In this document: positions 45,238 through 53,572 of the stretch, in pieces | How the letters are laid out: each line of letters starts with the position of its first letter | Position numbering within the stretch: the first letter of the stretch is position 1 | From: Bacteroidia bacterium | Lineage (GTDB): Bacteria; Bacteroidota; Bacteroidia; J057; JADKCL01 | Length of the DNA: 64,000 bases | NCBI GenBank assembly: GCA_020635905.1 | Contig: JACJYV010000001.1 | Span: 124,001-188,000 of the forward strand | Direction: 5' to 3' | Program-made: the position numbers and the translations under genes | The notes under the pieces: generated by a model | Told to the model about the DNA's origin: nothing | Database searches by the model: none | Seen by the model: only the letters and a program-made list of their open reading frames with translations

Positions 45238-47171
45238 GGAGAATTGTCCCAGTTATTGGGTGCCAGCCCTTTTTCAGCGGCTTGGGAAGCCAATCCAGAG
45301 GCGACAGACTTGCCTTTCCGCGCAGCAGAAGTGTCAGTTGGGGTTGATCCCGCGTGGAAACTCTGGCCTGCCTGCCTTGCAGCATTGTCCTTGTCCTTTT
45401 GCAGCCGTTTGAGCTTGTCTTCCAGTTCAGCTTCGCGGGTGGTGCGGCCGTAACCTTCCTTCACTTCAGCCATGCGTTGCTTCACATCCAGGCCCTTCAT
45501 TTGAATTTCGTACTTATAATCAACCGTTTTCTCCTTCAGTTCCTGGTTTTTGAGTTTCACCATTTTCTCAACCGCTTCGCGCAGCATTTCCGTGATCAGT
45601 TTGGAGTAATCAGAAACTTCCTCAGGGGTCATGCCGTCATCTTCGAGCATATTGCGGGTAAAGGCCTGATCTGTCTGGTGCAATTGGCGCAGATAGGCCA
45701 GAAACACCACTTTGAAATTCATCAGGGCATTCACTGAGCGAAATACTTTTTTGCGCGGATTGGCGATCAGGGTACCGTAAACGATGCTCAGCACGCCAGC
45801 TCCTCCCGCTCCCGCGCCAGTCCATCTATCCAAACCACCGTCCGTGACCAGGGCCAGAATGGAGGTAACCACCAGGATCAGCACACCCAATCCAAAGACT
45901 GCCACATCCATGCCAATTGCGATTTTGAAACCCTGGCGGGCTTCCTTCATGGTTTTGTCAAATAATTCCTGGAAACTGTCCTGCTCCTTCAGCAACATGG
46001 ATTTGTAATCCTCAATCACCTTATTGCGGGCTGCAAGCTTGTCCATGGCGGCTGCGCCACCCATTTCGGCCAGCAACATGCGGGCATTTTCCTGTTGTTG
46101 CAGGTTGCCCGAATTAATCATCTGGTCGAGGGCTTCGGCCACGGCCGTTTTATCGTCCTCCATCCAGCGCAGGGCGATGGCATAATTTTTTCGGGTATTG
46201 GGATTGATGTCCTTCGCGGCCGCTTCGAGGATTCTCTGCACTGCCACCTGTATGCCCAAAGTATTACCCAGCGCCCGTGAGGCAAGCTGGATCAGATTGA
46301 GGCTGCCTGCACGGAGGGTATGCATCAGAATATACTCTGCTTCAGGGTCTTTCAGGACCGCAAGCGCTTTCAGCGCTTCTTCCCGAATTGCCATCAAAAC
46401 CCGGTTATTGCCGGCCGAATCCAGGAAACTGATCAGCGATTTTGCCGCTTTCATGCTTTCTGCACGGTTGACTTCGGGGATATTGCCCAGAGCCTGACAT
46501 GCCAGAAATTTGAGGCGGGGATCGCCTTTTCCTTCATCCAGAATCTGAGTCACCTGAGCGGTCAATTTGGGCTGGGGGACAATGCCAAGCACCCGCAAAG
46601 CATCCTGGGTGCGGCCCATCCGCAGTTTTTGATCGGCTTCTGAAAGATTGGGGTCCATGCTCAACCAGTCAGTCAGGCCGCGGCCAAGGTAATCAAGATG
46701 ACCCGCCTGCGGGTCTTTACCCAGATATTCCAGAATGGCGTGAGCCAGCAGAACCAATTTATAATCCTGACCAGGATTATTGAGGGGAATATTGCTGACT
46801 ACCCAGGAGGCGATTTCGCCCAGATTGGGCAAATTTGCCCTGAAACAACCCGACAGCGCCCAAAAGCGGACCCAATGATCAGATTCCTTGTCCGGGCTTA
46901 CGTGGCTTTGCATCAGTTTTCGGGCATCAGCATCATCGCCAGCGATTCGCCCCAACTGACCCAGCAGATACCCTCTGAAAACGGGATTTTCGAACTTCAC
47001 ATTATCTTCCGTGCCTGCCACAGACGCATTTACAATGCGGTCGCGCAAGGCGCCTTTTTCGGCCGGGGTCAGAAATTCGAGGGCCTCAATGGCGGCGTCT
47101 CTGCCTTCGGCAGATCCGGGATCATCGACCATGAGGTCGTATATCTGGCTGGCGGTCAATTTACCTTTCAT
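45231..47171 (-). CDS. HEAT-repeat protein with TRADD-N-associated-type membrane hairpin
   Basis: 646 residues. Residues about 1-400 form helical HEAT/ARM-like repeats (PRLKFLACQALGNIPEVN; IREEALKALAVLKDPEAEYILMHTL). At 420-442 and 452-470 two hydrophobic segments form a hairpin, preceded by EDYKSMLLKEQDSFQELFDK and followed by FRSVNALMNFKVVFLAYLRQ. This layout resembles the TRADD-N-associated transmembrane domain of bacterial conflict proteins. A charged coiled coil (about 520-600) and a disordered tail follow. Last gene of the TIR/SLOG operon, 40 bp after the L,D-transpeptidase-like gene. A role as a membrane effector or signal receiver is inference. Confidence 0.75.
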   Translation of the reverse strand: MKGKLTASQIYDLMVDDPGSAEGRDAAIEALEFLTPAEKGALRDRIVNASVAGTEDNVKFENPVFRGYLLGQLGRIAGDDADARKLMQSHVSPDKESDHWVRFWALSGCFRANLPNLGEIASWVVSNIPLNNPGQDYKLVLLAHAILEYLGKDPQAGHLDYLGRGLTDWLSMDPNLSEADQKLRMGRTQDALRVLGIVPQPKLTAQVTQILDEGKGDPRLKFLACQALGNIPEVNRAESMKAAKSLISFLDSAGNNRVLMAIREEALKALAVLKDPEAEYILMHTLRAGSLNLIQLASRALGNTLGIQVAVQRILEAAAKDINPNTRKNYAIALRWMEDDKTAVAEALDQMINSGNLQQQENARMLLAEMGGAAAMDKLAARNKVIEDYKSMLLKEQDSFQELFDKTMKEARQGFKIAIGMDVAVFGLGVLILVVTSILALVTDGGLDRWTGAGAGGAGVLSIVYGTLIANPRKKVFRSVNALMNFKVVFLAYLRQLHQTDQAFTRNMLEDDGMTPEEVSDYSKLITEMLREAVEKMVKLKNQELKEKTVDYKYEIQMKGLDVKQRMAEVKEGYGRTTREAELEDKLKRLQKDKDNAARQAGQSFHAGSTPTDTSAARKGKSVASGLASQAAEKGLAPNNWDNSPY

Positions 47172-47211
47172 AGGTCTGGACTATCGGGTGAGGGTTAAGG
47201 TACTAATTTAA

Positions 47212-48243
47212 TTAAAAATAAGGAAGTTCAAGCCCCAGGCGTTCGGCAGTCTGGGCGCCCACGATGCGGTCAATGGCGGCCGCATTGAGGGTCAGATTGT
47301 GGTCCTGCCAGAATTTGAGGGCTTTCATTACTCCCATGCCAAACACCCCGTCAATGCCGTTGATGGTGGGCTGGCCGGGCAGGGCTTTGTTGGCGTTGAG
47401 CTTGTTTTGCAGGTCAGAAACCGTTTTGTACTGAGCGGTATCACGGGAGCCAAAGCGCAATCTTCCCTGGACTTTCTGGCCATCCAGTTTGGTAATCATT
47501 TCGGCTTCGTTTCCATTGAAAAGCATGTAATAAAACTGATTTTGGGCCATTTCATAGCCCCGTTGACGGAAAGTGGCCCAGGGACCACGTTCATCCCACC
47601 ACGACCAGCGGGTGTGGTGATACTGGGTGTAGGGATAGCCCGCCACCACCTGACAACCATGGCTCTCGTGAATGTATTTTCCGCCCGAATTTTTTCCGTC
47701 GTGGTTGCAATAGGCGGCATGAATATTATCGCCCGGGTTCATGAATTCGTAGTCGTCCGTGGCTTCAAAAACGGCGTCATCCCGGGAGCGAAGAATAGGC
47801 ACAGAGGGGCTGGAAAGACGAAAAGCCTTCATGGTGGAATCCAGTTTCTGTCCATTCCAGTCGCGGGTAAGGCTCATGGGGTGATTGCCCTTGATATATT
47901 TGTAGCAGCCTGAAAGGAGCAAATTTACTGCGGGTTTGCCTGTTTTAGCGAATGAGGAAACATATTCCCCAAAGGGAACGGTGGAACCAGGATAAACGGC
48001 AATTTTCCCTTCTTTGGGTTTCCACTGGCCAATGGTGCACTTCAGTTCGTGTTCTTTGGTCAGGTCCAACAGGTCGATTTCTTTAGATTCCAGCCAGTGC
48101 CCGTTGGATAATTCATGGTTTTCGGTCTCCGTGGGAGTGGCCCCCCGCAGACCAAAGAAGATCATTTCGTCGTTGGTTTGGGGGAAGAAATTAGCCTGAA
48201 CCAATCTGGCGAGGTGTTTTTCTTCGAAAAAGAATTTTCCCAT
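47212..48243 (-). CDS. L,D-transpeptidase-like protein with peptidoglycan-binding tail
   Basis: 343 residues. The central region has NIHAAY then 18 residues to SHGC (about 200-204), resembling the YkuD H-X(14-17)-[S/T]HGC catalytic signature at slightly longer spacing. The C-terminal 65 residues (LQNKLNA, NGIDGVFGMGVMKALKFWQ, VGAQTAERLG) look like a PG_binding_1 domain. There is no N-terminal signal peptide, which is odd for an enzyme acting on cell wall; it could be delivered by another route or be a repurposed fold. Lies 12 bp downstream of the DUF4230-like coiled-coil gene in the operon. Confidence 0.7.
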   Translation of the reverse strand: MGKFFFEEKHLARLVQANFFPQTNDEMIFFGLRGATPTETENHELSNGHWLESKEIDLLDLTKEHELKCTIGQWKPKEGKIAVYPGSTVPFGEYVSSFAKTGKPAVNLLLSGCYKYIKGNHPMSLTRDWNGQKLDSTMKAFRLSSPSVPILRSRDDAVFEATDDYEFMNPGDNIHAAYCNHDGKNSGGKYIHESHGCQVVAGYPYTQYHHTRWSWWDERGPWATFRQRGYEMAQNQFYYMLFNGNEAEMITKLDGQKVQGRLRFGSRDTAQYKTVSDLQNKLNANKALPGQPTINGIDGVFGMGVMKALKFWQDHNLTLNAAAIDRIVGAQTAERLGLELPYF

Positions 48244-48255
48244 GGTAAATTTACT

Positions 48256-49635
48256 TTATTTAACTGTATCCTCTCCTGCCATACTTCCCGAATCAGGTTT
48301 CAGGGAATCGCTCCCCAGTGAATCCTGTCCGATCTCAGCGTTGCCCGTCACGGACGCTGCTTCTGTGGCCGGATTCAGGCAATTGCATTGGGAGGTTCTG
48401 AATGTAATTTCGGCTTTGTAACCGAAAGATTGCAACATATTTTTAAAGTATTCTTCGACCCCTTTGCAGGATTCGAGCATCATGCCATTGTCCAGGGATT
48501 TTTGCAGGGCTTCAGACTCAATCCTTGTCAGGGCCAGGCGAATTTGCTCGAAAATTTCATAGTAAATCCCACCCTCAGTTTTTGAAACCTGGGGTTTTCC
48601 GTTGGAAATGTCCCAATGCTGAGAATTGTCGAGCACCACCAGAGGCTTATCTATTATAATACTGTCCACGGTAATGGCAATTTTACCATCCTGGGGCTCA
48701 CCATAGGTGATTTTTCCCAGATCAATGTAGGCAGTGGTAATCGCAGGCACGATGGCCAGCAACTTGGGATTGACTGTGTTGGAAAGGGGATCACGCTCAC
48801 GCATGGTCTCAATGACCGCATCCCGGGCTTCCAGAGCCACTTTGACCTTGGCTTTGAAGGCTGCTGTGGCAAGATGGTAGCTGTCTTCTGCTTTTTTATA
48901 AATTCCTTCCAGTTTTTCCACCTCAGCCTCGGCTTTCTTCAAACCCAATTCCTTTTCCTTTTTACTCAATTCCTGTTTGTTATTCTTCAGCAGGGTAAAA
49001 AGGCGCTTTCTTTCCGAAGAAACCAGTTTATTGAAATCCTTGCGTGGTTCCTTTTCTGCCCTGCGACGGTCTTTTGTTTTGGGATAACTGGCCTTCATTA
49101 CCTTATTGAGCACGATCCAGCTTTGGGAAACGGAATCCCCATACAGGATTTTGATCTCGGCGTCTTTCATATTGGAGAAGTCGGCAATCAGTTCGTCCTC
49201 CCTCTGGGAGAGAAAATTATACTTCTGCTCCATGGAATCAATACGGTTTTGCAGGAGAGACAGGCGATCTTCAATGGCATCCAGCTTTGACTGGGCAGTG
49301 CCCAGTTCCATTTCAGCTTTTCCCTTTTCGAAAAGAGCCGTTTCCATGGCCTTTTTGGCGGCCAGGGAGTCTGAAGCCGCGGTGCGGGCCAGTTGCTGCA
49401 TCTCATCAGGGTCACCCAGCATGAGGATGTGATTGGAATAGAATCGCACCAGTTCGAGTTGCTGCATGTATTCTATTTTGCTCAAGAGAGAAATGACGGG
49501 AGGCGGCATTTTGCGGGATGCCGTTTTAGCGGCGAATACTACAAAAAGTAATCCACCCACCACCAGTACCACCGCCAGGATTTTCCCGAATTTGGTGCCC
49601 AGCAATGACGATATGAGAGAGAATGCGGTCAGCAT
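48256..49635 (-). CDS. Membrane-anchored coiled-coil protein with DUF4230-like region
   Basis: 459 residues. One transmembrane helix at about 18-37 (GKILAVVLVVGGLLFVVF). Residues about 50-65 (SKIEYMQQLELVRFYS) look like the DUF4230 entry helix. Residues about 85-270 form a long charged coiled coil. Residues about 285-410 resemble the DUF4230 core: IVPAITTAYIDLGKITYGEP, an IIIDKPLVVLD strand, and LQKSLDNGMMLESCKG near the end. The coiled coil appears inserted within the domain. A short Ser/Asp-rich tail follows. Spacing is 3 bp from the gene before and 12 bp to the gene after it. Confidence 0.65.
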   Translation of the reverse strand: MLTAFSLISSLLGTKFGKILAVVLVVGGLLFVVFAAKTASRKMPPPVISLLSKIEYMQQLELVRFYSNHILMLGDPDEMQQLARTAASDSLAAKKAMETALFEKGKAEMELGTAQSKLDAIEDRLSLLQNRIDSMEQKYNFLSQREDELIADFSNMKDAEIKILYGDSVSQSWIVLNKVMKASYPKTKDRRRAEKEPRKDFNKLVSSERKRLFTLLKNNKQELSKKEKELGLKKAEAEVEKLEGIYKKAEDSYHLATAAFKAKVKVALEARDAVIETMRERDPLSNTVNPKLLAIVPAITTAYIDLGKITYGEPQDGKIAITVDSIIIDKPLVVLDNSQHWDISNGKPQVSKTEGGIYYEIFEQIRLALTRIESEALQKSLDNGMMLESCKGVEEYFKNMLQSFGYKAEITFRTSQCNCLNPATEAASVTGNAEIGQDSLGSDSLKPDSGSMAGEDTVK

Positions 49636-49638
49636 GGC

Positions 49639-52617
49639 TTAGTCCTGATTTTTTTTGTTTTTGCCTTTATCGGTCAGTTTCGAAATTGGGTTTCCAATCC
49701 CCAGCTTTTCTTCCAGGCTTTTGATGGAATTGATCTCAAGTTTTTGGGTCAGCCCGCCCCAGCCTGCAGAGTCCTCCACCGTCTCGAATTCGACCCGATA
49801 GCCAATGGCATTGGCTGTATTGGCAACATACTCCCGCCCTTTGCGGCGGGTGTCGTTCAATATTCCGTTTTTCACGGCATTGGCCATTACACTTTGCTTG
49901 GTATCATTGAGGGTTTCCCTGACCATTTTATAGGCTTCATTATATTTCCTCCCTCCCCCACCCAGCATAAAGCTGAGTCTCTTTCCTTTAAAGGTGTATT
50001 CTTTGATATTTTCCAGGTTCACATTGACCTCTGAGAGCTCAGGAGCAGGCAATTTTACCCGAATCAGGCTGTCGTTCACCCGGCTGTATTCCATGCCACT
50101 CATGTCAATCTGTCCATACACAGTGGCCGGGGCTTCAATGATGAACTCCAGTCTGCCATTGTCCTGAAAAGGAATTACTTCCAGATAAGTTTGCTTGACC
50201 AACCTGAGCACTTCCACCCTACGCAATCCCTCAAAGTTGGTAACCAGCAGGTCGGGTTCTTTTTTGGTGAATGCACTGACGATCCAGATGATTCCAGCCA
50301 CCCCAAACAGGACCAGAATCAGGATCAGGATCAGTTTTTGGTTGTTGAAGCCACCTGAAATGATGGTTTGCTGGTCCCGTGGCACATATTGAATGGCCTG
50401 TGAGTTGTTTTGGGAGGTCAATGCCTGACTTTGGGTCTGGATTGTTTGGGAAGGCGTGTATTGCAGGGCCGAGGGTTGCTGATATACGGGAGCCGCCACC
50501 GCAGCCTGGTATTGGGTCGTGGGAGCAGATACCTGTTTGGGATTTCGCTCAAAGGGCAACAGATATTCCCCCTGATCCCGGGCCTCAGAGGCTGGATTGC
50601 GGGTTTCGGGCTGGGCTGCTTCCTCCTGCCCGGGACTTTCCCAGGGCAATGCATTGACTTTCGCATCGCTTTGGGCATCTTCAGGTGTGGCAGGGGGAGT
50701 GGGAAAATCGGTCTGCAAAGTTACGGGGATAGCCGTTTCTGCTTGAGTCACAGGAGCATCCTGTGATTCCGCAGCGGGATCGGCAGTTTCCTCGTTGGCC
50801 TCCTCCTCCGCTGGTTCGTGATACAAAGCAGCCACGGATTCTTCGGCAGCAATTTTTTCCTCTTCTGTGGGTTCTGTTTCCTGTGACATAGTTTCAGGGG
50901 CCCCGGGGTTGTTGGGCAAGGAAATGTCCTGGCCGGGGTCGGGATCGGGTTCGGGTTTGAGTGCGGGTTCAGGATCGGGTTCGGGTTGGAGTGCGGGGTC
51001 GGGATCGGGTTCGGGTTTGAGTGCGGGTTCGGGCTGCAATTCAGGTTCGGGTTGGAGTTCGGGTTTGGGGTCAATAAAAGGCTGAAGGTAGGGCAATTCA
51101 GGCTCGGGTTGGGAGTACAGAAACCCGGCTACGCCGGGAAAAGCTTCTCCACCTTTGGTGGAGGCAGTTACCAACTGACGGTTCACCTGAAATATGCTTT
51201 CCGCCCATTGGGCGCCAGTCTGAAATCCTGTGGGCGTTTCCACCGTCTCCACCGGGCCATACACCATATTTCCCGGCAAATCCAATTCAATCTGATCAAA
51301 ATCGCAATCAAACAGCACGACTTCAGACCAGGCCGAAATGGCCAAATCCCAGCGCTGAAAATCGCCTGTGGCCAGTTCTTCTTCTCCATTTGACAAATTC
51401 AGCAAACCAAAACTTTGCAAGGCTGCCGGCACGGGAGAGCAAACCAAAAGTCCGGTTTTGGCTTTGCCAAACCATTCCAGGTTGTCATCCACTTCCTGAC
51501 GGTTGATCAGGGCATAATCCTCTGCTGCAAGACGTTTGCCTCCCAATACCCCATCCCAAAAGCAATCCAGCCAGGTCTGATCCAGCTGAAAATGGCAGGT
51601 GGTGTTTATAGTGGGCTGGTATGAACCTGGCAAAAGGTATTTGGTGGGAATTTTTTCGAGAGATAATACCTGCTTAAGTGCGGGAAGCAACGGATCCGTA
51701 AGGGGAAATTTTCCTGAGCGCAATTCTTCGATCCATTCATCCACCAGGGAATCAAATCCGGACAGGTCAGTGGCCAGTTTGCGGCCCATTTCCCAGGCCA
51801 CGGCCCGGGATACGTCGAAAGCACCCCTGACCGGATCCACAAAAATCAGCTCTTCAGAGGAGGTGGCCGGCAATAATGGAGCTTTATTATCCGTGTCCTG
51901 TTCCCTGACAAACAGCCCGCTGTAAATGAAGGCAGCATTGCCCGAAACTTTATTGCCCCCTGCTTCTTCCAGCTGTTTCTCCTGCTCGGGAGTCAGTTTG
52001 GTTTCAGCCAGGACACCTGCTTCTGCAATGACTTCCAGGTTGCAGATCTTTTCGGGGATGCCAGTTCCCCCGCCTTTGGCGGGGGCGGCAAGCCGGGCCG
52101 TGTACAATACAGGGAGATTAATTCCCGCTTCTGCAGTGGTTATTTCCCCGTTTTCATCAAATAATTCCCTCAAGTCCAGCAAAAACAACCAACAGGTTTC
52201 ACCTTCCTCAGGAATGCCAGAGGCCAGCAATACCAGCTCAATGGCTCCGTTGTCCCGCCTGATCTGTCTGATATGGCTGCGCAGAGAAAGGGTGGCACGG
52301 TTGGGGAAATTTTCTTTCAACCACTCCACAGAAAAGCGGGTGCCCTTGTCACCCGTTCCAACCCTTGCCTCATTCAAATCTGTTTCCCGAACCAGAAGCA
52401 GGCCAGCGTCGCGGAAACTTTCCTGCTGGGCTGGCAATAATTTCTCGGCAGCAATCACCAGGGAAGGCAAAGTGCCTGGCCCTGCATCGCCCGCGCTACG
52501 CGACGGTTCTGCGGCCAGCACCCAGGCGGGGTTAAAAATATCCCCCAGGGCAGGTTTCTCCCCTGCAAATGGAGGAATTTCCCGAAATATATATGCCTGC
52601 CTGAGGTTGGAGTCCAT
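49639..52617 (-). CDS. Large membrane protein: cytosolic N-terminus, Pro-Glu linker, TM helix, DUF4230-like C-terminus
   Basis: 992 residues. About 1-500: globular, unrecognised. About 502-562: low-complexity Pro-Glu-Pro-Asp repeats (PEPELQPEPALKPEPDPDP), repetitive also at DNA level. About 565-760: disordered, Gln/Pro/Thr-rich. 762-783: a single transmembrane helix (LILILILVLFGVAGIIWIV). About 790-950: DUF4230-like (FIIEAPATVYGQIDMSGME; VKLPAPELSEVNVNLENI; VMANAVKNGILNDTRRKGRE). The N-terminal part is likely cytosolic and the C-terminal part outside the inner membrane. Starts 19 bp after the SLOG gene. May transduce a cytosolic signal to the envelope; this is inference. Confidence 0.7.
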   Translation of the reverse strand: MDSNLRQAYIFREIPPFAGEKPALGDIFNPAWVLAAEPSRSAGDAGPGTLPSLVIAAEKLLPAQQESFRDAGLLLVRETDLNEARVGTGDKGTRFSVEWLKENFPNRATLSLRSHIRQIRRDNGAIELVLLASGIPEEGETCWLFLLDLRELFDENGEITTAEAGINLPVLYTARLAAPAKGGGTGIPEKICNLEVIAEAGVLAETKLTPEQEKQLEEAGGNKVSGNAAFIYSGLFVREQDTDNKAPLLPATSSEELIFVDPVRGAFDVSRAVAWEMGRKLATDLSGFDSLVDEWIEELRSGKFPLTDPLLPALKQVLSLEKIPTKYLLPGSYQPTINTTCHFQLDQTWLDCFWDGVLGGKRLAAEDYALINRQEVDDNLEWFGKAKTGLLVCSPVPAALQSFGLLNLSNGEEELATGDFQRWDLAISAWSEVVLFDCDFDQIELDLPGNMVYGPVETVETPTGFQTGAQWAESIFQVNRQLVTASTKGGEAFPGVAGFLYSQPEPELPYLQPFIDPKPELQPEPELQPEPALKPEPDPDPALQPEPDPEPALKPEPDPDPGQDISLPNNPGAPETMSQETEPTEEEKIAAEESVAALYHEPAEEEANEETADPAAESQDAPVTQAETAIPVTLQTDFPTPPATPEDAQSDAKVNALPWESPGQEEAAQPETRNPASEARDQGEYLLPFERNPKQVSAPTTQYQAAVAAPVYQQPSALQYTPSQTIQTQSQALTSQNNSQAIQYVPRDQQTIISGGFNNQKLILILILVLFGVAGIIWIVSAFTKKEPDLLVTNFEGLRRVEVLRLVKQTYLEVIPFQDNGRLEFIIEAPATVYGQIDMSGMEYSRVNDSLIRVKLPAPELSEVNVNLENIKEYTFKGKRLSFMLGGGGRKYNEAYKMVRETLNDTKQSVMANAVKNGILNDTRRKGREYVANTANAIGYRVEFETVEDSAGWGGLTQKLEINSIKSLEEKLGIGNPISKLTDKGKNKKNQD
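50930..51110. repeat. Degenerate short tandem repeat encoding the Pro-Glu linker
   Basis: On the plus strand a run of gggttcgggtttgagtgcgg-like units, encoding the PEP(E/D) linker of the 992-residue protein on the minus strand. Internal unit matches are close but not exact, so repeat-length variation between strains is likely. Confidence 0.8.
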
Positions 52618-52636
52618 TTTCTGAGATTCGTTTTTG

Positions 52637-53572
52637 TTAGTTTTTCTTTTCTTTAACCTTTTTCATGCCTTTCAGAATCAGAGCGATGATTTCGGGCAGG
52701 TGGGGCGAGGTGAAAAGTCGTTCATTTTCTTCCTCACTCAAATGATTATTCAACCCTGCGATTCCTTTTTCCTTAAAAAATGCCTTGACCCGGGCATAAT
52801 CTATGGGTTCTCCCCCTGTGGGAACATGCGCATTATAATACTCAACCGTTTGCTGGTAGGCCTTATTTTCAAACTGAACTTTCTCATTCAGGGATTTGGG
52901 CTCCCGTCCGCAGATCGCATCAATGATTTCGCCCGTGCAGCCGCCAAAGGCCCCGATCAGATAGACGGGAATTCCTGCCTTCATACATTCGTAGGCCTCC
53001 TCCACCAGCCCGGGGTATTTTCCTTTATAACCCACGGTACGTCCTCCCATCAATACCTGCGCCTCGTTGTCCTGAGCCAGTCTTTCCCGCATGCCGGTCA
53101 TGCTGAGGCACCAGGCATAATAGCCGCGGGCCACCTCTTCGGGGGTAGCCTTTTTGATCGTACCATCGGGCAGGGTGATATCGCCGGTCACGGGCGGTTT
53201 GGTGGGATCCAACCCCTCAATTTTTGGGGCAGGAAGCTCAATCAGCTCTGCTGAAGTGATGATTTCGGCCTTTTTGGCCGTGTTGAGAAACAGGTGAATG
53301 GGCCACCCCAGATAGCTTTTGATGCGGTTGGCTTTGCGCCCGCCTGCTCCTTTATAAGTACTGACCAGGTCAAAAAGTGTGTAAGTAAAACCGCCGGCCC
53401 GCAGGTCGCCGCCGTAAGCCAGGGTGGCCCCGGCCGCCAGCAGATAACGGGCAAATTCGGTCAGGCTATCCTGCAGGTGGAGGTCGCTGTAGCCCAGTCT
53501 TTCCATGTCCGGACTTTCAGAAATGGAAATGCCTATGGTGAGCCCTTCGAGGGGAAATGAGATCCTGGTCAT
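52637..53572 (-). CDS. TIR-associated SLOG family protein
   Basis: 311 residues. Rossmann-like SLOG core: LTIGISISESPDMERLG and LLAAGATLAYGGDLRAGGFT (about 45-64), with a second glycine-rich site LMGGRTVGYKGKYPG at about 174-188 and IGAFGGCTGEI at about 206. This pattern matches the TIR-associated SLOG group, thought to bind or process NAD-derived nucleotides. It overlaps the TIR gene by 4 nt, so the two are made together. By analogy with Thoeris ThsA it may be the receiver of a nucleotide made by the TIR partner; the effector domain, however, is not fused here. Confidence 0.85.
   Translation of the reverse strand: MTRISFPLEGLTIGISISESPDMERLGYSDLHLQDSLTEFARYLLAAGATLAYGGDLRAGGFTYTLFDLVSTYKGAGGRKANRIKSYLGWPIHLFLNTAKKAEIITSAELIELPAPKIEGLDPTKPPVTGDITLPDGTIKKATPEEVARGYYAWCLSMTGMRERLAQDNEAQVLMGGRTVGYKGKYPGLVEEAYECMKAGIPVYLIGAFGGCTGEIIDAICGREPKSLNEKVQFENKAYQQTVEYYNAHVPTGGEPIDYARVKAFFKEKGIAGLNNHLSEEENERLFTSPHLPEIIALILKGMKKVKEKKN

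Noticed and set aside
45354..45737. 127-codon plus-strand frame within the HEAT gene
   Set aside because: Antisense shadow; the minus-strand frame encodes coherent HEAT repeats and a membrane hairpin.
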